Shown: positions 34,827 through 44,309, counted from the first letter of the stretch. The stretch: 64,000 bases of DNA from an uncultured Muribaculaceae bacterium (GCA_944321705.1 CALUMG010000001.1:62001-126000); one strand, 5' to 3'. Notes: generated from the letters alone by a model not told the origin. Program-made: numbers and translations.

Positions 34827-37754
34827 ATGAAACGCATATTGGCTGTTTGTGTGATTTTCGTGATGGTTGCAGTGTCGGTTTATGGAGCAACTGTCAGCGG
34901 ATTGTTGGTTGCCGGAGAGCCGCAGCAACCACTTGCCGGAGCTTCGGTGAGATTGTTAAAAGATAATAAAGATAGTACGTTTGTCGATGGCGCATCTACC
35001 GGTGAGGATGGCAAGTATGCCATTGCCGGGCTTGCGAACGGGAAGTATATCATTAATTATACCTATTTGGGATATGAAACCGTTTATCGAAATTTTGAAG
35101 TCAAGGGTAGGAATGTGAATCTTGGCACTGAGGTGATGCGCGAAAATAGCATTCTCTTGAGCGAGACTACAGTGGTGGGCGTAAAGACTGAAATCACGGT
35201 GAAAGAGGATACAATCGAGTATAATGCCGATTCCTATAAGACACAGCCTAATGCCGTGGTTGAAGACTTGTTGAAACGGTTGCCGGGTGTGGAAGTCGAT
35301 AGTGAAGGCAAGGTCACGGCAAATGGCAAGGAGATAAACAAGATATTGATTGACGGGGAGGAATTTTTTGTCGATGACCCCAAGGTGGCTACAAAAAATA
35401 TTCCGGTGAACATAGTCGATAAATTGCAAGTGATAGATCGCAAGAGCGACCTTGCACGGTTGACCGGAGTGGATGACGGTGAAGATGAGACAGTGATAAA
35501 CCTTACCGTGAAAAAAAGGATGAAGCGTGGCTGGTTTGGCAACTTCACCGGTGGATATGGTACCGATAATCGTTACACCGGCAATTTTATGGTAAACATG
35601 TTCAGGGACAACAACCAGTTTACGATACTTGGAGGAGCCAACAATACCAATGACATGGGATTTACCGACATGGGCGGTTCGCGATTCACCCGGTTTGGGG
35701 GTGGAAACGGCATCAGCACGTCGCAATCGCTTGGCTTGAACTTCAACGTAGGCAATGAAGAGAAGCTGAGGGTGGGAGGTAATGTATTTTATTCACATAG
35801 TGATCGCGAAAGCGAGACAAGCAGCAACAGACAATATCTTTTCCCGGATTCGACATCCTATTATGACTCTTACAGCAATTCTCGCGACAGGGGGCATAAC
35901 GTTTCGGGTAATTTTAGAATCAGGTGGAATGTGGATTCATTTTCAACGTTTGAATTCAGGCCTCGATTCTCGTTTAATTTCAACGATTCGGAAAAAAGCG
36001 ACAGTTCGGCAACAATGGCCGGCGATGATGCACGCACATTGGTCAACCGAAGCCGCAACACGGCCATAAACAATGGGCAAAGCTACGAATTCAACGGAAC
36101 ATTGGTTTATAATCACAAATTCAAGAGCCATCCGGGACGTAGTTACAGCGTGAACGTGCGTTATCAGTTCAGCGATGTTTCGGAAGACGGGCGAACCAAT
36201 ACTGATAATACTTATTATCTTGTGGACGGAGAGGATGAGGATATAAATCAAATATACGACAGTCATCAATGGAGCAATAGCGTGAGAGGACGGTTGACGT
36301 GGACCGAGCCGTTGGGCGATGTGAAGAATGCACGGTTCTTGACATTTGCTTATAGCGGACAATACAAATTCAATAATGCCGACAAATATGTGTATGACCT
36401 TGTTGACGGCAATGATGGGGTTGCAGGGAATTCTGCATTGTTGTCGATGCTTTCCAGTTCGGCGTTCAAGACTGTCATTGCCCGTGATTATGGCAAGGAA
36501 GTGCTGTCCAATCCATTTATATTGCGCGACATAGTTGAGAGTGAGTTGCAGCCGGAGTTGAACGAAGAGCAAAGTAACCGCTTCCGCAACAATTTCTTCA
36601 ATCAGTCGTTGCAGATAGGGTTTAAGCAAGTGCGCGATAATTACAATCTCGATGCAGGTTTCATGGTCAACTCATCGATGTCGCGCAGCGAAGACTTGAT
36701 AAATCCTGACAGGAACATTCCTACAAGATGGGTGTGGAATGTAGCTCCATACGCACGCATACGATTGAAGATGAATAAGATGCGCTCATTGTCGTTTGAT
36801 TACAGGGCACGGACATCCGAACCGTCGTTGTCGCAGTTGCAACCTGTCGCCGACGTGTCCAATCCGTTGCGCATAGTAGTCGGTAATCCTGATCTGAAAC
36901 CGACATTCACGCAGAGGATTAATTTGCGTTTCAATGATTTCGATCAAGAGAAACAACGCAGCATAATGGCTATGGCCAATTTCCAATTCTCCAGCAACAG
37001 CATTATTTCCACGACCGATTATGATTCTCAGACCGGTGGGCAGGTGACTACTTATGCCAACGTCAACGGCGTGTGGAATGGTAACTTGATGGGGATGATA
37101 AACTTCCCGTTAAGGAACAAGAGCTGGTATTTCACGTCGATGGCTTCGTTCAGATATTCCAATACCGTCGGTTATAACAACGGCTTGTTCAACCGTAGCG
37201 GTTCTTTCTCAATGAATCTGTCGCCGGGCATACGGTTCATGACCGATGCGGTGGAGCTTGAATTGCGTCCTAATTATAATCTCCAAACTACCCATAATAC
37301 GGTTCAGTCGGATGCCGACAGGACGATTCATAGCTATGGAGGCATGTTCAATGCTGCTTATTATACACCCTTCGGAGTTGTGCTTAACAGCGACCTAACG
37401 TTTAGCGGAACACAAGGGTATAGTGCCGGATATGATACCGACCAATGGTTGTGGAATGCGTCATTGTCCTATCAGTTCTTGAAGGGGAAAGCTGCCACAA
37501 TCACGGCTAAAGTCTATGACTTGTTACATCAGCGTCAAAACATAAGCCGCACGATTAATGCAAGCTACATAGAAGATAGCGAGTTTAATTCCTTGACGCG
37601 ATATGTGATGTTCACGTTTACCTATCGTTTCGCGACATTTGGCAATGGTAATAACGGAGATGCTCCGCGCGATGTCAACTATGACGGTCGCGGGCCGGGT
37701 ATGCATCGTGGGCCGAGAGGTCCTATGGGGCCGCCACCGGGCCGTCGCATGTAA
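34827..37754 (+). CDS. TonB-dependent receptor-like outer membrane beta-barrel protein
   Basis: 975 residues. Signal peptide (about 1-20), a carboxypeptidase regulatory-like domain (about 22-100, GLANGKYIINYTYLGYE), a plug domain (about 115-220, with LLKRLPGVEVDSEGKVTANG-type motif), and a long Asn/Tyr/Arg-rich beta-barrel of the Bacteroidota outer membrane family. The C-terminus is unusual: a Gly/Pro/Arg tail (RGPGMHRGPRGPMGPPPGRR) instead of the normal aromatic last strand. No SusD partner is adjacent, so it is not a classic polysaccharide locus. Confidence 0.88.
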   Translation: MKRILAVCVIFVMVAVSVYGATVSGLLVAGEPQQPLAGASVRLLKDNKDSTFVDGASTGEDGKYAIAGLANGKYIINYTYLGYETVYRNFEVKGRNVNLGTEVMRENSILLSETTVVGVKTEITVKEDTIEYNADSYKTQPNAVVEDLLKRLPGVEVDSEGKVTANGKEINKILIDGEEFFVDDPKVATKNIPVNIVDKLQVIDRKSDLARLTGVDDGEDETVINLTVKKRMKRGWFGNFTGGYGTDNRYTGNFMVNMFRDNNQFTILGGANNTNDMGFTDMGGSRFTRFGGGNGISTSQSLGLNFNVGNEEKLRVGGNVFYSHSDRESETSSNRQYLFPDSTSYYDSYSNSRDRGHNVSGNFRIRWNVDSFSTFEFRPRFSFNFNDSEKSDSSATMAGDDARTLVNRSRNTAINNGQSYEFNGTLVYNHKFKSHPGRSYSVNVRYQFSDVSEDGRTNTDNTYYLVDGEDEDINQIYDSHQWSNSVRGRLTWTEPLGDVKNARFLTFAYSGQYKFNNADKYVYDLVDGNDGVAGNSALLSMLSSSAFKTVIARDYGKEVLSNPFILRDIVESELQPELNEEQSNRFRNNFFNQSLQIGFKQVRDNYNLDAGFMVNSSMSRSEDLINPDRNIPTRWVWNVAPYARIRLKMNKMRSLSFDYRARTSEPSLSQLQPVADVSNPLRIVVGNPDLKPTFTQRINLRFNDFDQEKQRSIMAMANFQFSSNSIISTTDYDSQTGGQVTTYANVNGVWNGNLMGMINFPLRNKSWYFTSMASFRYSNTVGYNNGLFNRSGSFSMNLSPGIRFMTDAVELELRPNYNLQTTHNTVQSDADRTIHSYGGMFNAAYYTPFGVVLNSDLTFSGTQGYSAGYDTDQWLWNASLSYQFLKGKAATITAKVYDLLHQRQNISRTINASYIEDSEFNSLTRYVMFTFTYRFATFGNGNNGDAPRDVNYDGRGPGMHRGPRGPMGPPPGRRM

Positions 37755-37817
37755 GGTCATATTTATGTCAATAAGGACTATAAAACGCTAAAAAATATAC
37801 ATTTTTGACATGGAATA

Positions 37818-37848
37818 TTGCATATATCATTTCAAAAAGATATTTTTG
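37818..37848 (+). promoter_or_regulatory. Promoter upstream of the 6S-like RNA
   Basis: TTG (37818-37820), 20 bases, TATTTTTG (37841-37848): a perfect match. It would start a transcript near 37853, about 50 bases before the folded RNA, perhaps a precursor form. Confidence 0.6.
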
Positions 37849-37872
37849 CGCCAAAATTTGCATGCATTGTAT

Positions 37873-37903
37873 TTTTAAGGTAAAATTATAAGTTTTAGGT
37901 TTA
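37873..37903 (+). promoter_or_regulatory. Candidate proximal promoter of the 6S-like RNA
   Basis: TTTT (37873-37876), 19 bases, TAGGTTTA (37896-37903), one base off the -7 consensus. It would start transcription at about 37907, exactly at the closing stem. Confidence 0.45.
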
Positions 37904-37905
37904 TT

Positions 37906-38090
37906 GTCTCGCATATAAAATTCAAGTAAAAATCGGTTGCGAGAAATGTTTTTATTGAAGCAACAAGCAGGGGCAGGGAATTATAGTATATAGACATATT
38001 ATTCCCCGCCCGGGATGGAGGCGGAAATAAATGCATTTCTCGATTTGTTTATTTTAAGTGCGGTATGCAAAAATAGATAAGATGCGAGAC
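37906..38090 (+). ncRNA. ssrS: Probable 6S RNA (Bacteroidales type)
   Basis: The 185-base interval folds as one long interrupted hairpin. Outer stem: GTCTCGCAT (37906-37914) pairs with ATGCGAGAC (38082-38090). Middle stem: CGAGAAATG (37940-37948) pairs with CATTTCTCG (38034-38042) and continues with T-rich/A-rich pairing. After an open central bubble come GGGC-GGGAAT and ATTCCC-GCCC arms and the apical loop. Length and closing-stem/bubble/apical-stem architecture are those of 6S RNA, which mimics an open promoter and binds RNA polymerase. Called from structure only, with no sequence-family search. Confidence 0.6.
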
Positions 38091-38117
38091 CAATGACGCA
38101 TCAAAGTATTAAAAACC

Positions 38118-38135
38118 ATGGCAATTCCTTGCCAT
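38118..38135 (+). terminator. Terminator after the 6S-like RNA
   Basis: Stem ATGGCAA / TTGCCAT with a TTCC loop, followed by TTTAATTCTGTTT; 27 bases past the closing stem of the 6S-like RNA. Confidence 0.6.
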
Positions 38136-38350
38136 TTTAATTCTGTTTCAAGGTTGTTATTTATTTTTCATGCACCTCTGCGTGGTGCTGTGAGCCATCG
38201 TGCACGATACTGAAAAATCTCGGGAGGGTTTCATGATGCGTGTGTAAGCACATAAAATGACATGGTCGTGTTGCAAAATGCTTGCATAACTATATTATTT
38301 TATACAAATTGCCATAATAATTTATATTACATAAAATAATTGCTACAATA
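38136..38350. other. Non-coding stretch before amtB, nothing firm recognised
   Basis: AT-rich sequence with no convincing frame. It holds a small stem (GCACC/GGTGC, about 38172-38188) and a perfect 12-base palindrome ATCGTGCACGAT at 38197-38208, possible protein-binding sites for amtB control. No NtrC-type site was recognised. Confidence 0.4.
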
Positions 38351-38382
38351 TTTGCATATTTTAAATCAAATAGATAGCTTTG
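38351..38382 (+). promoter_or_regulatory. Promoter of amtB
   Basis: TTTG (38351-38354), 20 bases, TAGCTTTG (38375-38382). Consensus match; leader of about 38 bases. Confidence 0.8.
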
Positions 38383-38424
38383 TGCCGAAATTAATTATCA
38401 AAAGTAATTAAAACAAGAAAAAAG

Positions 38425-39858
38425 ATGGCAAAGGTTAAAAAAAGATGGCTGATACTGTTTTGTTTAATATGTTGTATCAGTGTTTTAGGTTTATTTGTTT
38501 CAGGTTCTGTTTCTGATTTTGACATGCCCGAATTGACTCCGCAGCAATATGCAAACATGGCGTGGATGATTACAGCCACCATATTTGTGTTGATGATGAC
38601 TCCGGGACTTGCATTCTTCTATGGCGGCATGGTGAGGGCCAAGAATGTCATAAGCACCATGCTCCAGAGTTTCATTGTCATGGGAGTGGTGAGTGTCATT
38701 TGGGTTGTCTTTGGTTTTGGACTGTCGTTTGGAAACGACATATATGGCATAATCGGTAATCCTATGGATTTCTTTATGTTGAAAGGGGTCGGAGCCGAGA
38801 ATCTGTACCCTAATGAAGGCGGCCTTAATCTGACGCAGCAGGATCTTGCCGTTACCACTATTCCATTGGCGTTGTTTGCGCTGTTTCAAATGAAATTTGC
38901 CATTATAACGCCTTCTCTCATTACCGGTTCTTTTGCCGAGAGGGTAAAATTTTCGGGATATCTGATATTCATGATTTTGTGGGTGATTGTTGTTTATTGC
39001 CCATTGGCTCATTGGACATGGCATCCCGAAGGAATCTTTGCCAAGATGCATGTCCATGACTTTGCCGGTGGAATAGTGGTTCATGCTGCTTCGGGCGTGG
39101 CGGCTTTGACCGGTGCTTTGTTTCTTGGCAAGCGAACGAGCGAAGAGGGGAAGGCTGCCAATATCCCGTTTGTCCTGCTTGGCGCAGCGTTGCTGTGGCT
39201 CGGGTGGTTCGGGTTCAATGGCGGTTCCTCGTTGGCCATCGACGGTATTGCCATTTCAGCGTTTCTGAATACCAACACGGCAGCTGCCACGGCAATGGTT
39301 ACATGGGTGTTTCTCGACTGCCTGCTCGGTCGTCGTCCGTCGGCGATGGGTGCGGCGATAGGCGCGGTAGTGGGACTTGTGGCAATTACTCCGAGTGCAG
39401 GTTGGGTGACAGTGGGGCAAAGTATTTTCATCTCGTTTGTCACAACCATGATTTGTAACTTTGCAGTTACTTATAAGGCTAAGAAGCATTTGTTTGACGA
39501 TGCCCTTGATGTGTTTCCCACTCACGGTGTCGGTGGTATCGTTGGCACGATATTTACGGGGATATTCACATATGGCTACTTTTTCCCGACGGGAAGCGAA
39601 GAAATATCGCACATGCAATTCATGCTCAACCATGTGCTGGCGGTGATTATAGTGTTTGCCTACACATTTGTCATGAGTTACGCGCTATATTGGCTGACAA
39701 ACAAGATGGTGCGTATGCGCGTGTCGCAGAAAAGCGAGCGCATAGGCCTTGATAAATCGCAACATAATGAAGAATATGGAGGCGAGGCTCTTAATACAGA
39801 GATTGCCGAAGAGATTCCCTCAGAGGCCGAATGGATGAAATCGGTTTCTGAAAATTAA
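38425..39858 (+). CDS. amtB: Ammonium transporter
   Basis: Amt/Rh-family ammonium channel with about eleven membrane helices. 477 residues. Family motifs are LMMTPGLAFFYGGMVRAKNV (about 58-77), DFAGGIVVHAASGVAAL, and DALDVFPTHGVGGIVGTIFTG with the twin pore histidines in separate helices. A soluble tail (about 425-477) ends EAEWMKSVSEN. No glnK follows, so PII control of the channel must come from elsewhere. Confidence 0.95.
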   Translation: MAKVKKRWLILFCLICCISVLGLFVSGSVSDFDMPELTPQQYANMAWMITATIFVLMMTPGLAFFYGGMVRAKNVISTMLQSFIVMGVVSVIWVVFGFGLSFGNDIYGIIGNPMDFFMLKGVGAENLYPNEGGLNLTQQDLAVTTIPLALFALFQMKFAIITPSLITGSFAERVKFSGYLIFMILWVIVVYCPLAHWTWHPEGIFAKMHVHDFAGGIVVHAASGVAALTGALFLGKRTSEEGKAANIPFVLLGAALLWLGWFGFNGGSSLAIDGIAISAFLNTNTAAATAMVTWVFLDCLLGRRPSAMGAAIGAVVGLVAITPSAGWVTVGQSIFISFVTTMICNFAVTYKAKKHLFDDALDVFPTHGVGGIVGTIFTGIFTYGYFFPTGSEEISHMQFMLNHVLAVIIVFAYTFVMSYALYWLTNKMVRMRVSQKSERIGLDKSQHNEEYGGEALNTEIAEEIPSEAEWMKSVSEN

Positions 39859-39876
39859 TGAATCTGTTTTGCATGT

Positions 39877-39912
39877 CAGGCTTCGGTAGACAGCTATCGA
39901 AGCCTGATTTTT
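39877..39912. terminator. Bidirectional terminator between amtB and the glucosaminidase gene
   Basis: Perfect 10-base stem TCAGGCTTCG / CGAAGCCTGA followed by TTTTTG on the plus strand. Its right arm covers the stop codon and last residues of the converging LysM gene (39894), a compact overlap. Confidence 0.8.
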
Positions 39913-40859
39913 GTGCCTTTTTTTACAGGATGTTTTGAGTTTCTTGTTGAAAGATTGTTGATTTTGCACAACGATTTCAATTTTATGCCAAATTGTTGTG
40001 CTATGGAATAAGTGCTATCGCCTGTTTTTGTCTTGTATGTGTCGGGAGAACTTGATGTTGCCGTTTCATGTTTCTCTTCAAGATAAATTATATCGCCCGA
40101 CTGCAATTGCACATTGCGGTCTCTCCAGCCAAGGTCGTTGAATGACAATAATTTGCGCCTCCTGATACTGAATTCTTTGGCAATTGCCGCATAAGTGTCT
40201 CCTTCTTTTGCTATGACGCAGTACAAGCTGTTGCGCTTTACGATGTCGTGAGTGGAGACGATTTCATTATAAATGTCGCTGTCGATGGAGTGTTCGAGCG
40301 ATTCATCCCCTTCAAGGTGTTTTGGCGTGGCTATAATCGGTTGTCCTGTGTCGAATTTGTAAAGCTCGTAGGTTTCGATCAATTCGATTAGCTTGTCGGC
40401 GTAACGCTTGTCGGTGGCATATCCGCATTCGCGCAGTGTCTTTGCCCATTTCTTGTAATCGGTTACTTTCAATTTGAATAAAGGTGCATAGCGTTTCTTT
40501 TTCAAGAACCTTGCATGGTCCTCGAATGATTCCTCGGCCGAGCCGTATTTCCTGAAACATTCATGTCGGCGGTCGTCATCGGCATATATCACGTCGCCGT
40601 CCCACAGGTTCTTGTGGCATTTTATGCCAAAGTGGTTGTTTCCCTGTGTGGCGAGCCTGCTTCGTCCCGCACGGCTTTCGAGCAAGCCTTGGGCGAGGGT
40701 GATGCTTGCCGGGATTCCGTATTCTTGCTGGTGCCTGATGGCTATTTCCTTGTAGGTGTCGATATATTCAAGATACGCAGCCGATAGCGATTTGTCTTTG
40801 GCTGTTGCAAGAGGAATTGCGAGCAGCAACGACAATGTGACGATAAGGGTCCTAAACAT
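39894..40859 (-). CDS. Secreted glucosaminidase with LysM repeats
   Basis: 321 residues from the ATG at 40859, with a signal peptide (MFRTLIVTLSLLLAIPLATA). An N-acetylmuramidase/glucosaminidase domain (about 25-180) shows LLESRAGRSRLATQGNNHFG and RECGYATDKRYADKL; two LysM modules follow (about 205-250 and 270-321, beginning YCVIAKEGDTYAAIAKEF and YKTKTGDSTYSIAQQFG). It should act on peptidoglycan in the periplasm. It diverges from cdd across a 43-base gap. Confidence 0.92.
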   Translation of the reverse strand: MFRTLIVTLSLLLAIPLATAKDKSLSAAYLEYIDTYKEIAIRHQQEYGIPASITLAQGLLESRAGRSRLATQGNNHFGIKCHKNLWDGDVIYADDDRRHECFRKYGSAEESFEDHARFLKKKRYAPLFKLKVTDYKKWAKTLRECGYATDKRYADKLIELIETYELYKFDTGQPIIATPKHLEGDESLEHSIDSDIYNEIVSTHDIVKRNSLYCVIAKEGDTYAAIAKEFSIRRRKLLSFNDLGWRDRNVQLQSGDIIYLEEKHETATSSSPDTYKTKTGDSTYSIAQQFGIKLKSLCKINNLSTRNSKHPVKKGTKIRLR

Positions 40860-40882
40860 GATGGTTGTAGGAAAAAGTTTGT

Positions 40883-40890
40883 TATATTTG
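40883..40890 (+). promoter_or_regulatory. -7 box of cdd
   Basis: TATATTTG, 12 bases upstream of the first candidate ATG at 40903; a TTG lies 15 bases upstream (short spacing). It shows that the longer frame opening at 40756 is not the start. Confidence 0.5.
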
Positions 40891-40902
40891 CATAAACAAG
40901 AA

Positions 40903-41382
40903 ATGGCCATGGAAGAAAAGATTTTAAGTACAAAGATACGAGTTTACTCGTATAATGAGTTAACCGACACACGCAAAAAATTGGTAGAGCTTGCCCGGGA
41001 AGCTACGCGACGTGCCTATGCTCCCTTTAGCAAGTTTAATGTAGGAGCTGCGTTGTTGCTTGGCAATGGTGAGATAGTGACCGGTTCCAATCAAGAGAAT
41101 GTTGCCTTCCCCTCGGGGACTTGTGCCGAACGAACAACCGTGTTTTACGCCTCGTCGCGTTATCCCGGCGTGCCTTTCGAGAAGCTGGCCATAGCCGCAT
41201 GGCACGACGGGGATTTTGTCGAAACTCCGACAGCTCCATGCGGGGCATGTCGTCAAGCCATACTGGAGTATGAAACACTTGGAGGCAAGCCCATTGAAAT
41301 CATCTTGTGCGGCCGGAATGAGGTCTATGTCGTGGAAGATGGAATCAAGGCTCTATTGCCGCTGTGTTTCGACAAGTTTTGA
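40903..41382 (+). CDS. cdd: Cytidine deaminase
   Basis: Zinc-dependent pyrimidine salvage enzyme converting cytidine to uridine. The ATG at 40903 (or 40909) follows the promoter box and gives 159 residues. Zinc and catalytic motifs: CAE in SGTCAERTT and the PCGACRQ pair of cysteines; the substrate-binding FNVGAALL is also present. Somewhat longer at both ends than the 130-residue tetrameric form. Confidence 0.93.
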   Translation: MAMEEKILSTKIRVYSYNELTDTRKKLVELAREATRRAYAPFSKFNVGAALLLGNGEIVTGSNQENVAFPSGTCAERTTVFYASSRYPGVPFEKLAIAAWHDGDFVETPTAPCGACRQAILEYETLGGKPIEIILCGRNEVYVVEDGIKALLPLCFDKF

Positions 41383-41433
41383 CCTTGCTGCCTTACATGA
41401 ATATTCTGAAAAAACATGAAAAACAGGCACATG

Positions 41434-41464
41434 TTTGCAAGAATAAATAAAAAATGTAATTTTG
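41434..41464 (+). promoter_or_regulatory. Promoter of the NamZ-like gene
   Basis: TTTG (41434-41437), 19 bases, TAATTTTG (41457-41464), a full consensus match. The leader of about 120 bases shows no obvious structure. Confidence 0.75.
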
Positions 41465-41590
41465 TGACATTCGAGATAAGGTTGAAACCATGAATAATCT
41501 TATTATCTTCCTTAAAACGGCTGATATGGATAAACGGTTCTGCTTTAAACAATACACAATTATTTAATCAAAGAACACCATTTGTAAGAA

Positions 41591-42769
41591 ATGAGAAAAA
41601 ATCTTTTTGGAATTTTAATGTTGCTGGCCATGATTTCATGGGTGGCCCCTGTTGTCGCGCAGGAAATTCAGCCGGGAGCGGCAAGTGTGAATGAATATGC
41701 GCCGATGCTTGAAGGAAAGCGTGTGGCATTGCTTAGTAATCATACAGGCATGGTAGGTGACAAGCACACTCTCGACGTGATGCTTGAAAAAGGGATAAAT
41801 GTTACCACGATATTTTCACCCGAACATGGATTCCGTGGAAATGCCGATGCCGGTGAGAAGGTATCGAGCAGCGTGGACAGCAAGACCGGCATTCCCATCG
41901 CTTCGCTTTATGAAGGCAACACGAAAATGCCTGCCGCCACGACGATGGACAAATTTGATGTTATCGTAGTCGACATTCAAGATGTGGGATTGAGATATTA
42001 TACATACTATATCACTATGATTCACCTCATGGATGCCGCAGTGAAATATGACAAGGAATTTATTGTGCTCGACCGTCCTAATCCAAACGGGATGTATGTC
42101 GACGGGCCGATTCTCGACATGAAATACAAGTCGGGTGTGGGGTGGTTGCCTATTCCGGTAGTACATGGTATGACTCTTGGAGAATTGGCATTGATGGCCG
42201 ATGGCGAGGGCTGGCTTGAAGGTGGCAAGCACCTTGGCGACCGCTTGAACGTGGTGAAATGCAAGGGATACACGCATCAAAGCCGTTACGAATTGCCTAT
42301 TGCCCCGTCGCCTAATTTGAAATCGATGTTATCAATATATCTTTATCCGTCAACTTGCTATTTTGAAGGTACTGTTGCAAGCCTTGGACGAGGAACCGAC
42401 AAGCCGTTTGAAATTTACGGACATCCCGACATGAAAGGGTGCGATTTCTCGTTTACTCCTCGCAGCGTGCCCGGAGCAAAAAATCCTCCGCTGCTCGATC
42501 AAAAATGTTATGGTCGCGATTTGTCGGGACTTGACCCTGAGGAGGTGATAGCGGCAGGAGTCAATCTTGAATATGTCATAGACGCTTACAACAAGGTAGG
42601 CATGGGTGACAAGTTCTTCACTTCTTTCTTCGAGAAATTAATAGGCGACGGAAATGTGCGCAAGATGATTGAGGCAGGCAAAAGCGCGGCTGAGATAAAA
42701 GCCACATGGAGCGACGATGTCGAAAAATTCAAGCAACAAAGGCGCAAGTACCTTTTGTATGCCGAATGA
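41591..42769 (+). CDS. DUF1343/NamZ-like exo-N-acetylmuramidase
   Basis: 392 residues with a signal peptide (about 1-23). The DUF1343 family includes NamZ, which removes non-reducing MurNAc ends from peptidoglycan fragments. Family motifs seen are LLSNHTGMVG, FSPEHGFRG, VVDIQDVGLRYYTY and LDRPNPNG. It lies 35 bases before a sodium-symporter gene; together with a WYL regulator they may form a cell-wall-sugar recovery cluster. Activity is inferred from the family. Confidence 0.9.
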   Translation: MRKNLFGILMLLAMISWVAPVVAQEIQPGAASVNEYAPMLEGKRVALLSNHTGMVGDKHTLDVMLEKGINVTTIFSPEHGFRGNADAGEKVSSSVDSKTGIPIASLYEGNTKMPAATTMDKFDVIVVDIQDVGLRYYTYYITMIHLMDAAVKYDKEFIVLDRPNPNGMYVDGPILDMKYKSGVGWLPIPVVHGMTLGELALMADGEGWLEGGKHLGDRLNVVKCKGYTHQSRYELPIAPSPNLKSMLSIYLYPSTCYFEGTVASLGRGTDKPFEIYGHPDMKGCDFSFTPRSVPGAKNPPLLDQKCYGRDLSGLDPEEVIAAGVNLEYVIDAYNKVGMGDKFFTSFFEKLIGDGNVRKMIEAGKSAAEIKATWSDDVEKFKQQRRKYLLYAE

Positions 42770-42804
42770 TGTATTGTTGAATTTTAAATTATACGAATGA
42801 GCAT

Positions 42805-44265
42805 ATGACACCTGTAATTGTCCTTGCCACGATAGTAGGCTATTTTATTTTGCTTTTTCTTGTTTCTTATGTAGCAGGTCGCAATAGCGACAATGCGAGT
42901 TTCTTCACGGGCAGCAGGCAGGCTCCGTGGTATATAGTGGCTTTTGCCACGATGGGAGCAGCCATTTCGGGAGTGACTTTCATTTCGGTGCCAGGCATGG
43001 TGGTTACCAAGGGATACAGCTATCTGCAAATGGTGCTCGGATTCATAATAGGGTACATCGCCATCGCTTTCGTGCTGGTGCCTCTATTCTACAAGAAGAA
43101 TCTCATTTCAATCTACGGGTACCTCGAGCAACGTTTCGGGGCGATGACCTATAAAAGCGGAGCATGGTTCTTTTTCGTGTCAAAGATGCTGGGAGCTGCC
43201 GTGAGGTTCTTTGTCGTTTGTGTTGTGTTGCAGAGTTTGGTTTTCGAGCCGCTTGGTATTCCTTTCGTGTTCAATGTCATTGTCACCATCGCGTTGATAT
43301 GGCTCTACACCAAGCAGGGAGGTGTCAAGACTGTCATCTGGACCGATACGCTCAAGTCGTTCTGCCTCGTCATGTCGGTGATTTTGTGCATTATCTTCAT
43401 TGCTCGCGGACTCGGATATGATTTTTCGACCATGGTTTCGGCTGTTGCTGCCGATGAAACATCGAGGATGTTTTATTTCGACGACCCTAAGTCGGGAGAG
43501 TATTTCTGGAAGCAATTCCTTGCCGGTATTTTCATGGTAATAGCTACTTCAGGGCTTGATCAAGACATGATGCAACGCAATCTTGCTTGCAAGAATTCCA
43601 AGGAATCGCAGAAGAACATGATTGTGAGTGGAATTTCGCAGTTTTTCGTAATCGCATTGTTCTTGATTCTCGGTACGTTGTTGGTTATTTACGTCCAAAA
43701 CACTCCGGGACTTGAAATACCTGAAAAAACCGACGAATTATTCGGTCTTGTCGCTGCCGACAAGTCCATGCCGCTCATCGTGGGCATATTGTTCATCCTT
43801 GGTTTGATTTCGGCTGCTTATTCGGCTGCCGGCTCGGCGTTGACATCATTGACCACATCGTTTACTGTTGATATTTTGAAAGCTAACGTCAAGCAAGATG
43901 AACGCAAGTTGACACGCACTCGCAAGTTTGTCCATCTCGGCATGTCGGTGTGCATGGGCATCGTCATAATTGTGTTCTATATAATAAGCAACAGCGATGC
44001 CATAAGCGCGGTTTATACGTTGGCAAGTTACACCTACGGTCCTATATTGGGATTGTTTGCTTTCGGTCTTGCAGTGAAGAGCAAGGTCAGGGACCGTTTT
44101 GTGCCTTATGTGTGTGTTGCCGCACCGGTGATATGCTATTTTGCTCAAAAGGCATTGTTTGAATATTTCGGCTATGTCATGAGCTTTGAATTGCTATTGT
44201 TGAATGCTGCTGTCACGTTCTTAGGTTTGCTAATGTTGTCGACAGGCAAGAAAATCGAGGAATGA
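42805..44265 (+). CDS. Sodium:solute symporter (SSS family)
   Basis: 486 residues with about thirteen membrane helices. SSS family signature regions are present, including FFTGSRQAPWYIVAFATMGA at the N-terminus and SGLDQDMMQRNLACKN in the middle. Family members carry sugars, amino acids or sialic acid with sodium. Being next to the NamZ-like muramidase, an amino sugar such as MurNAc is a reasonable guess but is not shown by the sequence. Confidence 0.88.
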   Translation: MTPVIVLATIVGYFILLFLVSYVAGRNSDNASFFTGSRQAPWYIVAFATMGAAISGVTFISVPGMVVTKGYSYLQMVLGFIIGYIAIAFVLVPLFYKKNLISIYGYLEQRFGAMTYKSGAWFFFVSKMLGAAVRFFVVCVVLQSLVFEPLGIPFVFNVIVTIALIWLYTKQGGVKTVIWTDTLKSFCLVMSVILCIIFIARGLGYDFSTMVSAVAADETSRMFYFDDPKSGEYFWKQFLAGIFMVIATSGLDQDMMQRNLACKNSKESQKNMIVSGISQFFVIALFLILGTLLVIYVQNTPGLEIPEKTDELFGLVAADKSMPLIVGILFILGLISAAYSAAGSALTSLTTSFTVDILKANVKQDERKLTRTRKFVHLGMSVCMGIVIIVFYIISNSDAISAVYTLASYTYGPILGLFAFGLAVKSKVRDRFVPYVCVAAPVICYFAQKALFEYFGYVMSFELLLLNAAVTFLGLLMLSTGKKIEE

Positions 44266-44309
44266 TGCCCCCTATGGCGGCGTGCGGTCTGTTATTAAAG
44301 CGTTGAAAT

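Noticed and set aside
34827..37754. Classic SusC of a polysaccharide utilisation locus
   Set aside because: No SusD-like gene, glycoside hydrolase or sensor gene is adjacent.
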